DNA of 64,000 bases from Cenococcum geophilum 1.58 (GCA_001692895.1 KV748176.1:5423092-5487091); one strand, 5' to 3'; counted from the stretch's first letter, positions 47,851 through 59,296 are shown. Notes: generated by a model from the letters alone, not told the origin. Program-made: numbers and translations.

Positions 47851-49690
47851 AAGTCGTTATCTTCATGCTATCTACACGATGTCGATGTACCATTTACACT
47901 CTCCTTGTTGCGGGCTACGTTATATACTATCTTCATGAGTGACTACCTTCACGAGTAACGTGAAGTCCGGCTAGCGATTACGCGTTCACAACACTAAAGG
48001 AGAAAGATTACCCGCCTGGCCAGGACGAAAATATGGCAATATTACATCTCGCTAGGCTCTGCTGGGCAATTTGGTCCAATTCAGTAATGCCCTCCCTTCT
48101 CAAGGTCCTATTTCGTTTTGTATATTTTCATGTTTCTGAAAAACCCCTCCTACCACCTAACCCTTTGTTATGAGTAAAAAAAACCTTCGGGATGCGGGCT
48201 CGGTAAATATATTTCCAACATGATGAAAACTTCGAAATACGCCTGAACACAAATAAGCAACCACATTCTTTGAATCTTGTCTACAGTCCTTGCCCCTTCG
48301 GCCTCTGGAGGCCTTTTGATATTACTGGTAATGCTTATCACGAATTGAACGCGAGCGCTTTGTAGTACGCTATGCTATGCTTTTCTCACTTCGCTTTAAT
48401 CGTGGATGTGGTGTTTTCCTATAATATTATCCTCGATGCATTTCCTGCGCGGTGCGGCGGAGAAATGCCGGCGATACTTATGGATTGCAGGATTTTGGGT
48501 ACGTTCTGCGTTGATCGCTTACTTTTTTTTTTCTGTAGCTGGCGAACAAATGGGTTTGGTTGGGTCTTTTCACGAGATCGATGTGATTTATGGCTATGTC
48601 AGATGTATTTACGAGACAGAACGGGAATTTTGGAAATGGGAACGGAATATGGGATGAATCTTTCCATTTGGGTTGGATCTGGATAGGTCAAAAAGCGCTG
48701 ATTAGGAATTGAGCTTTGGTGTTCGCTTTCAAGTACCTTGCTGTGAGTTGCAATCTTACCCTTACGAGCCGTGCGACTGCTATGAGTAGGCCGGGTGACC
48801 ATAGTTGATGGCCCGTTACAATTCGTACGATATTATCACAGTACTCACTATTTCACTAAACCTGACTTCGCAAATGCACCAGGCCTCTGAACCGTTTTTA
48901 GTTGCAGTGCATTACTATCATCAACTCGGTGCTGCTTTAACCTTGTAAAATGCACAGGACACGGCTCACTTTCTTTCAGATCGCAGTGTAGTCAGTATGC
49001 TGGCGCCTGTTTCAAGACCCTCTGCGCTAAATTGTAGTAGATCGTAATGCATGACTCGCATTCCGGAATGTCACGGCTCGTCCGTTTACTAGGCGGTCAC
49101 TGAGAAGCAAATCTTTAGGTCGGTACTCCATTCAATTATAGCACTCCTAAATATGCCAAGCAAGCTAGAGCGGATGCCTTTGAGCACTGTACAGGGCCCC
49201 TATTGGGTAGGGCACCATTTCTGAATACCCCTGTACACGAGGGTGAAACTAGAGTCCTCATTTATGCAATGACCTTCGCGGCATGGGTCCGGCTAACAAA
49301 CATAGGATATTCTCTGCAGCACCCTTCAGGGTCCACAGAAAATGCACTAACGCTGAATCTGCAGGGAGGACGGCATAGAAATCTTGGGCTGCGACTACAT
49401 GTATGACAAAAAAGGTGATGTCGCAGACTCCTCTTGATATTAACATGTTTCCATGAATGCTACCTTAATTTAACAGAAATGGTCGCAGCGCCCTAGGAAA
49501 AACGCTGCGGGAACTTCGATTAGTGAAGGTATTAGGAAATGAGAAATCTACTTGCAAGATCTAGCAGAATTGGGTTTTCATGCGTCTCTAAGAAAGCTGG
49601 TTCCCGAACGTCGTCTGCCACGCTCTATGTAACATACAGTGGTGTTCATTGCTCGGCTAAGCGCCCGCTGAGTCGCTGAGCCGCACGTGA
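47851..49690. other. Intergenic region downstream of the transcription factor gene
   Basis: No supported gene. It probably holds the 3' UTR near 47.85-48.2 kb. Short frames at 48.4-48.7 and 49.2-49.4 kb show no domain. Confidence 0.5.
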
Positions 49691-50575
49691 CGCATACAAC
49701 CCCCGTCGACATTCGCGAATGTCCACGGCCAAGCTTGCAGCCAAGCCGTGGATATTTTCGAATATCTTACCTCCCCCCGCTAATCGAGCCGCTAATGCGC
49801 GCACTATTAGCCTATTAGGCCAGCCGTGCGCTTATGTATTTACCCTATGCGGTAAGGTTACTTATCCGCTCGCTGAGTGGCCGGTAGGTATACTTTCTCT
49901 ACCTCTCCCCGGCCCACGTCCGTCACGGGACTCCCGTTCCATGCGCTACGCCGTGCGCGTAGCTGGCGTCATAGGATTCTGTAACCGACTACCGGTACCA
50001 AAGCTTGCGCCACCCTATGACTCACCACCCTTGTTTTCAGCTGCAATTGTACATCGTCGTCGGCTTCGCCGACGGCATCACCGACACCCTTTTGCCACCT
50101 ATTTCTTGTATATAGTCCACTCGATTTCCATAGATTTACAATTAAGTTGCTCGTTCAATACCCACACACTGCAAAGCTTACAGATTCCCTTTTTTGTTTG
50201 TTTGTTTATTTGCATTATTCGGCAGATAGTTTATCCGCCCCATTGCCCCTATAGATGTAGCCGCAGCTGCATTCCTATTGAGGTCTCTAGCAATCCTCTT
50301 GAGTCTCCACGACAGCCGTACGTAGCTATCAATTCTTCGAATCTGATGCCTGTTCATCTAGCGTTCGCATGTGATACTTCGTCATCGTGACAACACGTTA
50401 CAGTAGTATTATATATATCTATTCAATCCATTATAGGCCCTAACGTTGCTCTTCTTAAGCTATATTATATAAGACTTAGGTTTTAACCCCTAGCGGTAAA
50501 CTTTAACGAGGGAGATAACTAAAAAGTAAAAGCGTGCTAAGGGGCTACAGTTTCTTATTAAATAGTGAGGTGACA
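49690..50575. other. Intergenic, GC-rich then TA-rich; doubtful 223-codon frame
   Basis: A plus-strand frame (49719-50390) is open, but its composition (Arg/Pro/Cys/Ile-rich, no domain, no intron) does not look like a gene. Local inverted repeats occur: TCCACGGC/GCCGTGGA near 49720-49755 and CGTCGGC/GCCGACG at 50058-50074. This could be the non-coding part of an unrecognised transposon. Confidence 0.4.
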
Positions 50576-51047
50576 TTATCGATAAGAACTGGGCAATAGG
50601 ATCAATAGGATCAATAGGATCAAGGCTCCGTGATGAAAAATATGAGGTCGTAGAATCTGCAGATTTCCATATACAATTGCTATATGCACCCAATTTTTGG
50701 AGTTAAGTCACTTAAGATAAGGTAACTAATATTTATCGTTTCTGTAGAACGGAATTTTGCAAACAGCGAGGTTTAGAGGAAGATTTAGGGTGCCATGGTT
50801 GTTAAAATTCGCGATATATAAAGGCTCGAAGGAGGGCAACAGCCATGGCTGCGGGGGTTCTTTGGCCTTTCGAGTTGGTGGAATTGAATATTGAGTTGGT
50901 GGAACAAAGTCTATATCATTAGAAGTACAATTGGAAGGTATGTATAATATCTGAATCTATGTAGGTAATACGCGTACATTTGGTTCTAGTGTTTTGGTGT
51001 TTTGCGCACGGTCCAATTACTGTAGGACGCTACCAGCCCAAGGGATA
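50576..51047 (+). mobile_element. R-family MITE, copy 3
   Basis: About 470 bp matching copy 2 in inverted orientation. Near its left edge are TTATCGATAAGAACTGGG and three 10-bp units of AATAGGATCA; the right end is ACCAGCCCAAGGGATA. It lacks the hAT hairpin and so preserves the empty target site (TTAGTTACC on the minus strand). An internal TATA-like segment follows AAAATTCGCG. The left terminus (TATCCCTT) was not seen, so it may be truncated on that side. Confidence 0.55.
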
Positions 51048-52007
51048 GTAAGTCGGAAGGAGAAATAAAGAAACGCGCTCTACCACGCTGCAGTTTCTAC
51101 AATTCACTAGAACATAAAGCTCCTATATCTTAGAATTAATTCAAATACTTATTATTGTGGCTCGCATTAAGCAAAAAGCGCGTCGCGCGGATACAACCTG
51201 CTTGTATGCATCTCCGTCAGACTAAACTCTAAATTAGCGGACCGAAGTAGAGACGTGTACTTCCCGGTACCATCCGTGCCACTCTAAACATAGAAAAGAC
51301 CTAAGACTTCCGCCTCCCGAGCCATAACGTTCCCCGTAGCGTTAGAGGCGGACGCGCGGAATCCTGGCTCGGCTAGCCCTGGCTCACGCGATGAAAAGCC
51401 TCAACGGCACTAGAATCGCGGTACTGTAGGGTTTTTGTTTGGCTTTTTTCTTCATTCGGCTGACAAAATGTTCGGCTTTCGCAACAATTGCGGGTCATCT
51501 CGGAGGTAGTTGACGCGGGAGTCTGGCTACAATTATAAGTACGCAATCGACAATCTCCTGGTACGTGTTCGATAGGGTAATGCGTACCGACTTTTGTATG
51601 CTGAGATGTCGTCCGGGGACAACATCGGATCTATTGATCCCGAGCAAACGCGCTAGTCTTACCTTTTGGCAGGATTTTCTCTATTACTATCTAGTAATAA
51701 GGCACTGAAATTAAGATCTTATTGGAATGTGCAACCACCCAAAAGTTCAAAAAAAGAGCTAGACGCCGCCCATTCTATCTATACGTCCGGAAGGTCCAGA
51801 AAAACGCACGCGTCAACAGATGCGAAACGCTATGGTCCTGTCTAAAGATAGCCAGCCACCCTAGAAAGGTCGAGCGCTTGGGTTTGAGATATCATACCCA
51901 TAAGACAATATCACAAAAACCGTTCATATGCCAGAATCTAGATGCCAATATCCATACGCCATCCATAGATAATGTTCAAAAATCGGAATAGCACCATACG
52001 AAATAAT
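51048..52007. other. Intergenic region between R copy 3 and the transporter gene
   Basis: No supported gene. A plus-strand frame of 89 codons at 51722-51991 lacks a recognisable domain and would overlap the 3' side of the transporter transcript. Confidence 0.5.
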
Positions 52008-53794
52008 CTAGTCTTCGAGGTCACTCTCGCTGACCTCTTCTAATTTCTTTCGCTTTTCCTCGTCCATCTCCTTGTAGGTTGCCCAGCTAAGCAGTATGAA
52101 AGCACCAATGATCAAACAACCGCCGACAATAGCTGCCGGCGTGAGCGGGGAATAAAGAGGTTCAGGAAGAAGCTGGTCGACGAGAGCAACAATAAAAATG
52201 GTTAAGAGAGCTGCGACGGAGGAGAGGACCGGAGAAGTTAGAGAAATAAGGATGAGGAAGGAACCGGAAAAAGCTACGAATATGTTAGTTGCGGGGTCTA
52301 GGCAAGACACAGCAGTATTAACTTACTTGCATTAGCAAGAACACTAATGGCCATCATCCATGCCGCTTCTCCTGTCGGCAGTCCGAACTTCTCCAAACCC
52401 AAAACATGCAAAATCGGGAGAGGGATCCAAAGAACTAGTAAAGTGAATGATCCAATCAAGCTACCAAAGCAATTGGCAAAGATCATGCCCCGACCTGGGC
52501 TGCAGCCATCTGGAGGACAAGCCAGTTTCTTGTATAACACTTCATAGAAACCATAGAGAACACTTCCAACGCCGATAATGAAGTTTCCTAGGGCTCTTTT
52601 ATTTGCTTCTTCAGGAGGCGGGGCGTTGCCTCCTCCTGCGCCGCCTCCAGATTTATTGCCATGCTTTGCTGGCGATGAATCGCCATAGGCGACGACGAAT
52701 ACGCCGGCGATCGCAACAGCTACAGCAATGATCTTGGATACCCGAACCTTCTCGTGAAGTAGCGGTATGCTAAAAGCGTAGGCGAAGAATGCAGAGCAAT
52801 TGTAAATTGCTGTCAAATCACTTGCGGTCGTCATATTCACAGCAACGTACCAGCTTCCTCCGGCAATTGTAAGAGCGCAAGTAACGAAGGCGGTCATCTT
52901 GATCATGTACGGGACCGGCGATCTTTGTGAAGCCCGCACTGATGGGTGGAGAGTGCCATGCTCAACCATCAGAGCAGTGCTTCGAAGAATTTGCACATGT
53001 CTCCGCCAAAACGTCTGCCATGGCATGTTCCATTTCTGTATCCTCAATATTAAGAGTTGCGTGGGCCATAGAAGGGTCCAGGAGCCGTGCGTTAGGTATC
53101 TAATGTGAAGACGAATATCAGCTTTACAGCGAACTCATGGGCCTGATAAGAAGATCATCTGCTTGTGATCATATTTATGATTGGGAATTCTAGTTCGAAC
53201 TGTGCATACTCACAGCATGCAATACGGTTTCTCCCACTCCAACTGGTGTTGGATGTATACGGCCGTCTCAGTTTGCACCGTGAAGCTGACAAGACTTAAT
53301 GCCAAAAATATAGCCGCATATGTATACCTCTTCCTCGTCTCATATGTTGCCTGTGTAATGGGGTCTCGTTCGTGGAAAGTCGACCGACGGGTTAAAAGAG
53401 CTGGCCGAGTTGGCGAGTCGTACCCTGGTGCATCAGCTTTGGATCCTAAAAGTGGTGTCTGCGACCTTCCATCTGTAGGCCGATGATATGAAGGTCGGAG
53501 ATCGGAAGGCATGTCGTGATCGTCGACTTCTTGGTCGTTCCAGTCCTCGAAACCAAAATCGCTGTCAAATGCCTCCTCCCTTTGAACACGCTGTTCTTGG
53601 CCCCACTCGCCGTATTGGGGAACTTCTGAGAACGGCGACGATGTTCCGGAAAGTTGCCGTGATGACGACTGAGATATATGGACAGGGGAGCTTAGAGGTT
53701 CTGAAGACGCCGAATCGTCTTGGAATCGGTCTGGAGGTTGTAGAGTGGACTGTAGTGCTGCCTTTGTCTTAAGAGGTATTGGTTCTTTAGGCAT
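52008..53794 (-). CDS. DMT-superfamily (EamA/SLC35F-like) membrane transporter
   Basis: Three exons, 539 aa: 53794-53214, 53099-52327, 52273-52008. Introns are 114 nt (GTGAGT...TTAG) and 53 nt (GTAAGT, CTAAC branch, TAG); both joins keep frame (..YCML|YLTHGSW.., ..LANA|TFSGSF..). Residues 1-155 are a hydrophilic, Ser/Glu/Asp-rich cytosolic tail. About ten hydrophobic segments follow, starting at YTYAAIFLALSLVSF. The STALxxxx..NCSAFFAYAFSIPLLHEKV region and TSPVLSSVAALLTIFIVALVD are typical of drug/metabolite transporter repeats, closest in style to fungal DUF6 proteins and yeast YML018C/human SLC35F5. A Gly/Pro loop (SGGGAGGGNAPPPEE) separates the two halves. The C-terminus is charged (KEMDEEKRKKLEEVSESDLED). 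Substrate is unknown; a vacuolar or other endomembrane location is inferred from relatives. It is divergent from the aldo-keto reductase gene, sharing a 482-bp promoter region. Confidence 0.88.
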
Positions 53795-54124
53795 GCAAGC
53801 GACTCAGCAGGACAAGGCACAGTGGCAGTAGTGGTGTGGCTGCAGTGCGCGATAAGGCGGTGACAGTGTAGAGTGGTGGCCATCAGAGCAACAAGAACCC
53901 CCGTGCCCCGTAGTCGGAGATCCAATGTGTCGGGAGTGACGATGTAGTCTTGGCAATAGCTAGCCTGCAGGGTCCACCTCCCTGCACCTATGGGGAAACT
54001 CACCCATATCTGCACGAGGCTGTCTCACGAATGAGGAAACCTTCCGGATTGTTCGTATTGCTCACATTGCTCGCATGATTACCTATCAGAATCGTCGACC
54101 CATGCAGTTGCTACCTTAATCAGC

Positions 54125-54141
54125 GGAGATATATTATCTCC
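54125..54141. promoter_or_regulatory. Inverted pair of GATA motifs in a divergent promoter
   Basis: GGAGATA and TATCTCC are perfect inverted arms around TAT, placing two AGATA motifs head to head. They lie 136 bp upstream of the aldo-keto reductase ATG and 331 bp from the transporter ATG. Fungal GATA factors (AreA/WC type) bind such sites. A TATAAAT sequence follows at 54159. Confidence 0.4.
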
Positions 54142-54276
54142 GTGGTATACAAAGTTGGTATAAATGGCTCAGTATTTCAGATTTCTCTCAATAACCCATT
54201 TAAATACTTTCTTTGGCGTTTCTTCGCTGTGTTTCTCAACATTCCTATTCTTCCTTGTTCTCAAAGTCAACTCGTT

Positions 54277-55754
54277 ATGTCTCGTATCATCCAGAATCCG
54301 AAACAACGAATCATTCTTGGTCTGATGACCTTTGGGTAAGCCACGATAACAATATTAAGGCAGGCAACGCAGTCATGTTGATCTTTTTCAAGGCCTGACG
54401 AATCCAACGGAGCCCGTGTGACGGATCTAGATGAATTCAAAAAATGCCTCCACTATTTTCAAGCTCAAGGCTACAATGAGATTGATACAGCCCGCATCTA
54501 CGTTGGAGGCCAGCAGGAAGCTTTTACCAAGGCTGCAGGCTGGAAAGGGCGAGGCCTTACAATTGCGACTAAATGGTATCCACTGAAGCCTGGTGACCAT
54601 AATGCTGCCACCGTCAAGGAAAACCTTAACAAAAGCTTAACAGAGCTTGGCACAAACTGTGTTGATATTTTCTACTTGCATGCGGCAGATAGAGCTGTTC
54701 CGGTAAGTTATTGAACGAGATGTTGATTGGCTGCGGAACATAAAACAGCTTCGCAGCTCCATAAACTTCACCAACTGATTTCGTCTGCAAGATATCCTGC
54801 TAATACCGCTCTGCGGGCATTAAAGCTGAGGCAAATCAAAATACAATTTAACGGGCAGAGCTGATTTTTGTAGTTCACGGAAACCCTAGAGGCTGTCAAT
54901 GAACTCTACAAGGAGGGTAAATTTAAACAGCTTGGCCTCAGTAATTTCTCCGCTTATGAAGTTGCTGAATTGGTCATTACGTGCAAAGAGCGAGGATGGG
55001 TTAGGCCTACGATATACCAAGCAATTTACAATGCCATAAGTATGTCCCTACACAGTGTTTCAATCATTCTCCCTGCTCAGCATTTTTATATTCCTTTTGA
55101 GACGATCTTTGTTTCATGTTATCATCATATGATAATCTTCTTTTGATTGCATACCCACCAATTATCGCAACCCTTCACATCCGAGCAATCTGAACATACT
55201 ACATTCCTCCCAACGCCCTACTAACTAGTCATCTTCTAGCCCGATCTATTGAAATGGAGCTCATCCCTGCTTGCCGACGCTACGGCCTTGACCTCGTCAT
55301 CTACAATCCAATAGCAGGAGGTCTTTTCTCCGGCAAGATCAAATCGAAAGAGGTCCCGGCCTCTGGCCGTTACAGTGACAAAGACTCCCGCATGGGTGGC
55401 ATGTACCGTTTCCGGTATTTCAAAGATGCGACATTCGATGCCTTGGCACTCATCGAGCCTGTTGTGGAGAAACATGGTCTAAGCATGCTAGAGGTCGCAT
55501 TCCGGTGGCTGGTGCACCATTCTGCTCTAAAGATGCAGGAGAAAGGGGGCAATGATGGGATTATTATGGGTGTTAGTAGGTTCGAGCAATTAGAGATGAA
55601 TCTGGAATTTTGTGAGAGGGGGCCACTGCCACAGGATGTTGTGGATGTTTTGGAGCAGGCGTGGTTGTTAACAAAGGTGACGGCACCGAATTACTGGCAC
55701 CTTGATTTGTCTTATGCCTATGATACCCAGAAGGAACTATTTGGGACAAATTGA
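54277..55754 (+). CDS. Aldo-keto reductase, AKR7 (aflatoxin-aldehyde reductase) type
   Basis: Four exons, 349 aa: 54277-54335, 54393-54702, 54874-55039, 55240-55754. Introns are 57, 171 and 200 nt with GTAAGC/GTAAGT/GTATGT donors; the last has a CTAAC branch just before its acceptor. The protein begins MSRIIQNPKQRIILGLMTFG. The catalytic tetrad is visible: Asp and Tyr in EIDTARIYVGG, Lys in IATKWYPL, His in YLHAADR. The NADPH-site region includes LGLSNFSAYEV, YQAIYNAI and YNPIAGGLFSGKI. The C-terminus (PNYWHLDLSYAYDTQKELFG) is typical of fungal AKR7 relatives. The expected role is cytosolic NADPH-dependent reduction of dialdehydes or other toxic carbonyls; the true substrate is unknown. Length is normal. 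The two long introns are unusual for the genus but splice in frame. Confidence 0.92.
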
Positions 55755-56053
55755 GGAAGAGTGGCGGAGAAAGATCCAAATGCGATGAATGCATGGTTGT
55801 AAGGGAGTTAATCGACCAAAGAGTCACACGATGATCAAAAAATGTTCTTGGATGGATAACTTTGACAGATATATACAGCGTCCTCGTGTACACTCTATCC
55901 CAATCATATTAAGCTCTTATACCCAATCATGCGATAAGATCCACGATATATTATAACAAAACCCCAGCCCCTAACCCCCATTTCTAGTTTGAAATTGCCA
56001 TTTCCTGCGTCAGCATTGCCGTAGGGTATCTTTAAATAGTCCCTCTACTACTA
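55755..56053. other. Short intergenic region between convergent genes
   Basis: 299 bp between the stops of the aldo-keto reductase and Smr genes, presumably both 3' UTRs. No other feature seen. Confidence 0.5.
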
Positions 56054-56937
56054 TCACATCACAATACAGCACCCTCTAAGGGCCTTGAATACTCTTGGCA
56101 ACAACTTCTTAGCCACCTCCTCAACCTCGTCATTCTGGCCCTGCTGTTGCTGCTGCTGCCCGCCATGGTGCTGTTGCTGTCCGTGGTGCTGCTGGCCTCC
56201 ATGGTGCTGCTGCTGCCCACCTTGCTGATAGCCACCCCCACCATGATGTGGCGCAGGTGGCATCTGTGCTGGAGCCCCAGTAAGGTTGATATACATGCGA
56301 CCTTCGTTTTCCTCCGTTGAGTACTGCAAGCCTAGCTCCTGGCACACTTGCTCAATGCGTGGCTTCATCCTCTGGACATGGTTCCGGCTATGGTTTCCCT
56401 TGCCCACAATGCTTCATGGTACCTCCTGTCAGCGCCTCCTCGGACTTGCGCAAAGAGAGCCAAAGAGCCAAAGAGCCTTACACGTGGAGATGCGTTTGCC
56501 TAGTCTGCTGCGCATACCGAATCCGCTGCTCCAGAATCTCCTCGGCTTCTTCAACAAACTGGCCGTGCAGATCAATAGTATCTGAGTCCACTCTGCCCTC
56601 TGCATTGTTCTCCCTAAAAATGTAGTCTGAAGCCTGCTTGTTGTACTTGTCCATTTGCGCGGCATGGCGCTTTCCTTCTTCCGAGAGTTCATGAGCGAGA
56701 GCACCATTGCCGGACTCGTAGGCTTGGTGTGCACGGTCGAAACACGAGCTTCGCTTGGCAGCCTCCTGGCGTGCAAGGTCGCGCAGGCGGTCGTATTCAG
56801 CCTCAGTGCCGGCCGAGCTGTGGTTGAGGGCTGGAAGGTGTTAGCAGAGATGAAACGGAGGGTTTGAGGGTGACAATGGTCATGTTTGGAAAGGAGGTAG
56901 CACCGCGACCGCCCAATTGGGTCATAGGAATTGACAT
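56054..56937 (-). CDS. DUF1771-Smr domain protein
   Basis: Three exons, 246 aa: 56937-56904, 56830-56482, 56411-56054. Intron 1 (73 nt) has an atypical GTGCTA donor, a GCTAAC branch and CAG; intron 2 is 70 nt (GTAAGG...AAG). Both keep frame. The protein begins MSIPMTQLGGR and continues with the DUF1771 helix region (EYDRLRDLARQEAAKRSSCF to YIFRENN, about residues 20-85). The Smr domain follows (about residues 92-170) with DTIDLHG and VIVGKGNHSRNHVQRMKP, the two signature motifs of this nicking-endonuclease/RNA-binding fold. The C-terminus is a low-complexity Gln/His/Gly tract, then EVAKKLLPRVFKALRG. The relative is yeast YPL199C. The role is probably in nucleic-acid or ribosome-associated quality control, by family only. 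It is divergent from rrd2, with a hAT element inserted 149 bp upstream of this ATG. Confidence 0.9.
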
Positions 56938-57085
56938 TTTGAGGATATTGAGGAAACTGCTGAAAAGTTAAAAGGGTGGCGGAGGGTTGCGACTGGGATG
57001 TTTTGTGGAGAACGATCACCCGCCAAGAGATCTGGACGAGATCCCGACAACAAACACCAAGGTCCCGGCAGCCCTGTCTTCGGAG

Positions 57086-57746
57086 CAGTGTGGCCAAAAA
57101 TTACGATAAGCGAATTAAAACAAATCGATATCGGATACCGGATTATCCGATATCAATTTATTTCAATTCGCTTATCGTAATATATATTAGATCGCACACT
57201 TTAACTTAAAATCTCTACTATATAATAGATTCTTCTAGTAACTATAGCTTTAGAGACTAATCTTAAGTCTTCTCTTCTAACCCTCTACCCCCTAGTAGGA
57301 TATTAAAACAGGAAGTAGATATTATATGGCTGCTATTAGTTCAGTTAGTCTATCGTGCGCGCAACCTTTACGTTCTTATTAGTTATAAAATATACGTGCA
57401 TTATACGTGCGTATATCTATAAAACACCAAAAATTAATTGGCCCTGCGAGACTCTCCTATAAAGTTTCGCGCAGAGCTCTGCGTAGAGCTTCGTGCAGAG
57501 CTTCGTGAAGAGCTTCGTGCAGAGCCTCGTGCAGAGCTTCGCGCAGAGCTTCGTGTAGAGCTTCGTGCAGAGCTTCGTGTAGAGGATTGGATTAGGAGTA
57601 ATATTCTTAGAAGTTCTTTCTAAAAGGGGCTAGGAATAGTTAAATACCTATATACCGAAAAAAATCGATATTGGATTTTATCGGATATTTTATCGTATTT
57701 TACAATATCGTAATCGTTTTAAAACGCGTTATTTTTGGCCACACTG
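57086..57746. mobile_element. Non-autonomous hAT element with 8-bp TSD
   Basis: 661 bp. The termini are exact inverted repeats, CAGTGTGGCCAAAAAT and its complement. CTTCGGAG is duplicated on both sides (57078-57085 and 57747-57754). The 8-bp TSD and CAGTG-type end fit hAT. A large imperfect hairpin near the left end (TTACGATAAGCGAATT ... AATTCGCTTATCGTAA, 57101-57181) encloses TATCGGATA-type sub-palindromes, with related text near the right end. A 12-bp minisatellite lies at 57468-57583. There is no transposase. It sits in the promoter shared by the Smr gene and rrd2. Confidence 0.88.
57468..57583. repeat. 12-bp minisatellite inside the hAT element
   Basis: About nine units of AGAGCTTCGTGC/T. 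The 17-mer AGAGCTTCGTGTAGAGC is also present in the 12-bp array of satellite element B (near 23044). Confidence 0.9.
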
Positions 57747-57856
57747 CTTCGGAGGACGGGCCGACTGTACCGTTTCGGAGTTAACTGATGCAAGAAATCT
57801 AGAGCTCTTGCATACGAACATAACTATCATCAAACAACAACCAAATATCCTCAACC

Positions 57857-59128
57857 ATGACACTGCCAAGTCAACCTACATCCCTACCCCCAGACCTATC
57901 CGCAAAGCTTCCACGTCTGACACCTCGTTCGAAACCAAAGCCTCAGCAGGAGCAATCAGCGCCGCCGCCGACAGCCCCTCCACTCCCCGCACCGCCCTCC
58001 CTAGAGAACTGGCAGTTCATCCGCCCAAGCCGGCGCATCCTCTCTCCACGCGATCACGAATTGTTCCTAGCTTCGCCTACTTACTCGCTCCTCCTCTCCT
58101 TCGTATTCACCCTCTCCGATTGCGTGCGCGACACGCCAGTCTCCGCCATCAAAGCTTCTGACCTCGACCCTGCCATAATAGCCATCCTACACGTCCTCGA
58201 CCTCGCCGAAGGCATTCTCCAGAAATGCCCACCCGAAGACACAGGCGGGTCGCGCTTCGGCAACAAAGCCTTCCAGACCTTCGTTGACAGCGTGGGAGAC
58301 GCACAGGTCGCCTGGCATAAAGAACTCGGCATCACAGACTCTCACGCGGTCGGCGAAATATCGGTATACCTACACAACGCGTTTGGGAATCGCACGCGCA
58401 TCGACTACGGCTCTGGACATGAGCTCAACTTCTTCCTGTGGCTGCTATGCCTGAACCGGCTGGGGCGCCTTCCGCCTTCCACCTTCCCCGCAGTCGTGCT
58501 GCATGTGTTCCCGCGCTACCTGAGGCTCATACGAGCCGTGCAGGCGACATATTACCTTGAACCTGCGGGTTCGCACGGCGTGTGGGGCCTTGACGATTAC
58601 CAATTCTTGCCATTTCTCTTCGGAGCCTCGCAGCTGCTACACCACCCCTTCATTCGTCCAAAGTCGATACATCAGAACTTGATACTGGAGGAGTACGGCA
58701 AGGATTTCATATACTTGGATCAAGTCGCTTTCGTGAACAACGTGAAGAACGTGGAGGGGCTGCGGTGGCACAGTCCTATGCTCGATGACATCAGCGCGGC
58801 GAAGAGCTGGGAGAAAGTCGAGGGCGGCATGCGGAAGATGTTTGTGGCTGAGGTGCTCGGCAAGTTGCCGGTAATGCAGCATTTCCTGTTCGGTTCGCTC
58901 GTGCCAGCTGTAGATGGCATGAGCACGGAGGAGGAGAGCGGGGTCCGGTCGGAAGAGGAAGAGGCAGAAGGGGAAGTTGTGATCATGAAGGATGGCATGA
59001 AGCATGTGCATACGCCGAATTCGTGGGGTGACTGTTGCGGAATAAAGGTTCCGAGTAGTATTGGCGCTGCACAAGAGATGAGGAAGCGCATGGGCATGGA
59101 AGGGCTAAGAAGAGTACCGTTTGATTGA
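57857..59128 (+). CDS. Serine/threonine protein phosphatase 2A activator (PTPA), Rrd2 type
   Basis: Single exon, 423 aa, start context CAACCATGAC. PTPA proteins are peptidyl-prolyl isomerases that reactivate PP2A and related phosphatases, in cytosol and nucleus. After a Pro-rich N-terminus (about 45 residues) the whole PTPA fold is present: RRILSPRDHELFLASPTYS, SRFGNKAFQTF, RIDYGSGHELNFFLWLL, YYLEPAGSHGVWGLDDYQFL, RWHSPMLDDIS, LPVMQHFLFGSL and WGDCCGIKVPSSIGAAQEM. These resemble yeast Rrd2 more than Rrd1 (RIDYGSGHELNF, SHGVWGLDDYxFLPF). An acidic Glu-rich insert (TEEESGVRSEEEEAEGE) precedes the C-terminal motif. Length is normal. It is divergent from the Smr gene; without the hAT insertion the two ATGs would be about 250 bp apart. 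It is convergent with the peroxidase gene, 168 bp between stops. Confidence 0.95.
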   Translation: MTLPSQPTSLPPDLSAKLPRLTPRSKPKPQQEQSAPPPTAPPLPAPPSLENWQFIRPSRRILSPRDHELFLASPTYSLLLSFVFTLSDCVRDTPVSAIKASDLDPAIIAILHVLDLAEGILQKCPPEDTGGSRFGNKAFQTFVDSVGDAQVAWHKELGITDSHAVGEISVYLHNAFGNRTRIDYGSGHELNFFLWLLCLNRLGRLPPSTFPAVVLHVFPRYLRLIRAVQATYYLEPAGSHGVWGLDDYQFLPFLFGASQLLHHPFIRPKSIHQNLILEEYGKDFIYLDQVAFVNNVKNVEGLRWHSPMLDDISAAKSWEKVEGGMRKMFVAEVLGKLPVMQHFLFGSLVPAVDGMSTEEESGVRSEEEEAEGEVVIMKDGMKHVHTPNSWGDCCGIKVPSSIGAAQEMRKRMGMEGLRRVPFD

Positions 59129-59296
59129 TGAATCAGATTCTTGACCAAATAAAATAGATGTAGTCGTAATACAAATTGAAGCTAACTAATACTATGAGCG
59201 AAGTGGATATCCTCAAAAATGTCTTAGCAATCGGCGCAGAGGCGAAGAGAGACCCTAAGCCCTAACGCCGCCCAATTCCTTCTATCCCACCTCCCT

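Noticed and set aside
49719-50390. 223-codon open frame as a gene
   Set aside because: No domain, composition unlike neighbouring proteins, contains local palindromes and precedes a MITE; more likely non-coding or transposon-derived.
51157-51235. Histone H3-like N-terminus (ARIKQKARR) in a short frame
   Set aside because: Only nine residues resemble H3, the frame starts with GTG and stops after 25 codons, with no fold region. Probably chance.
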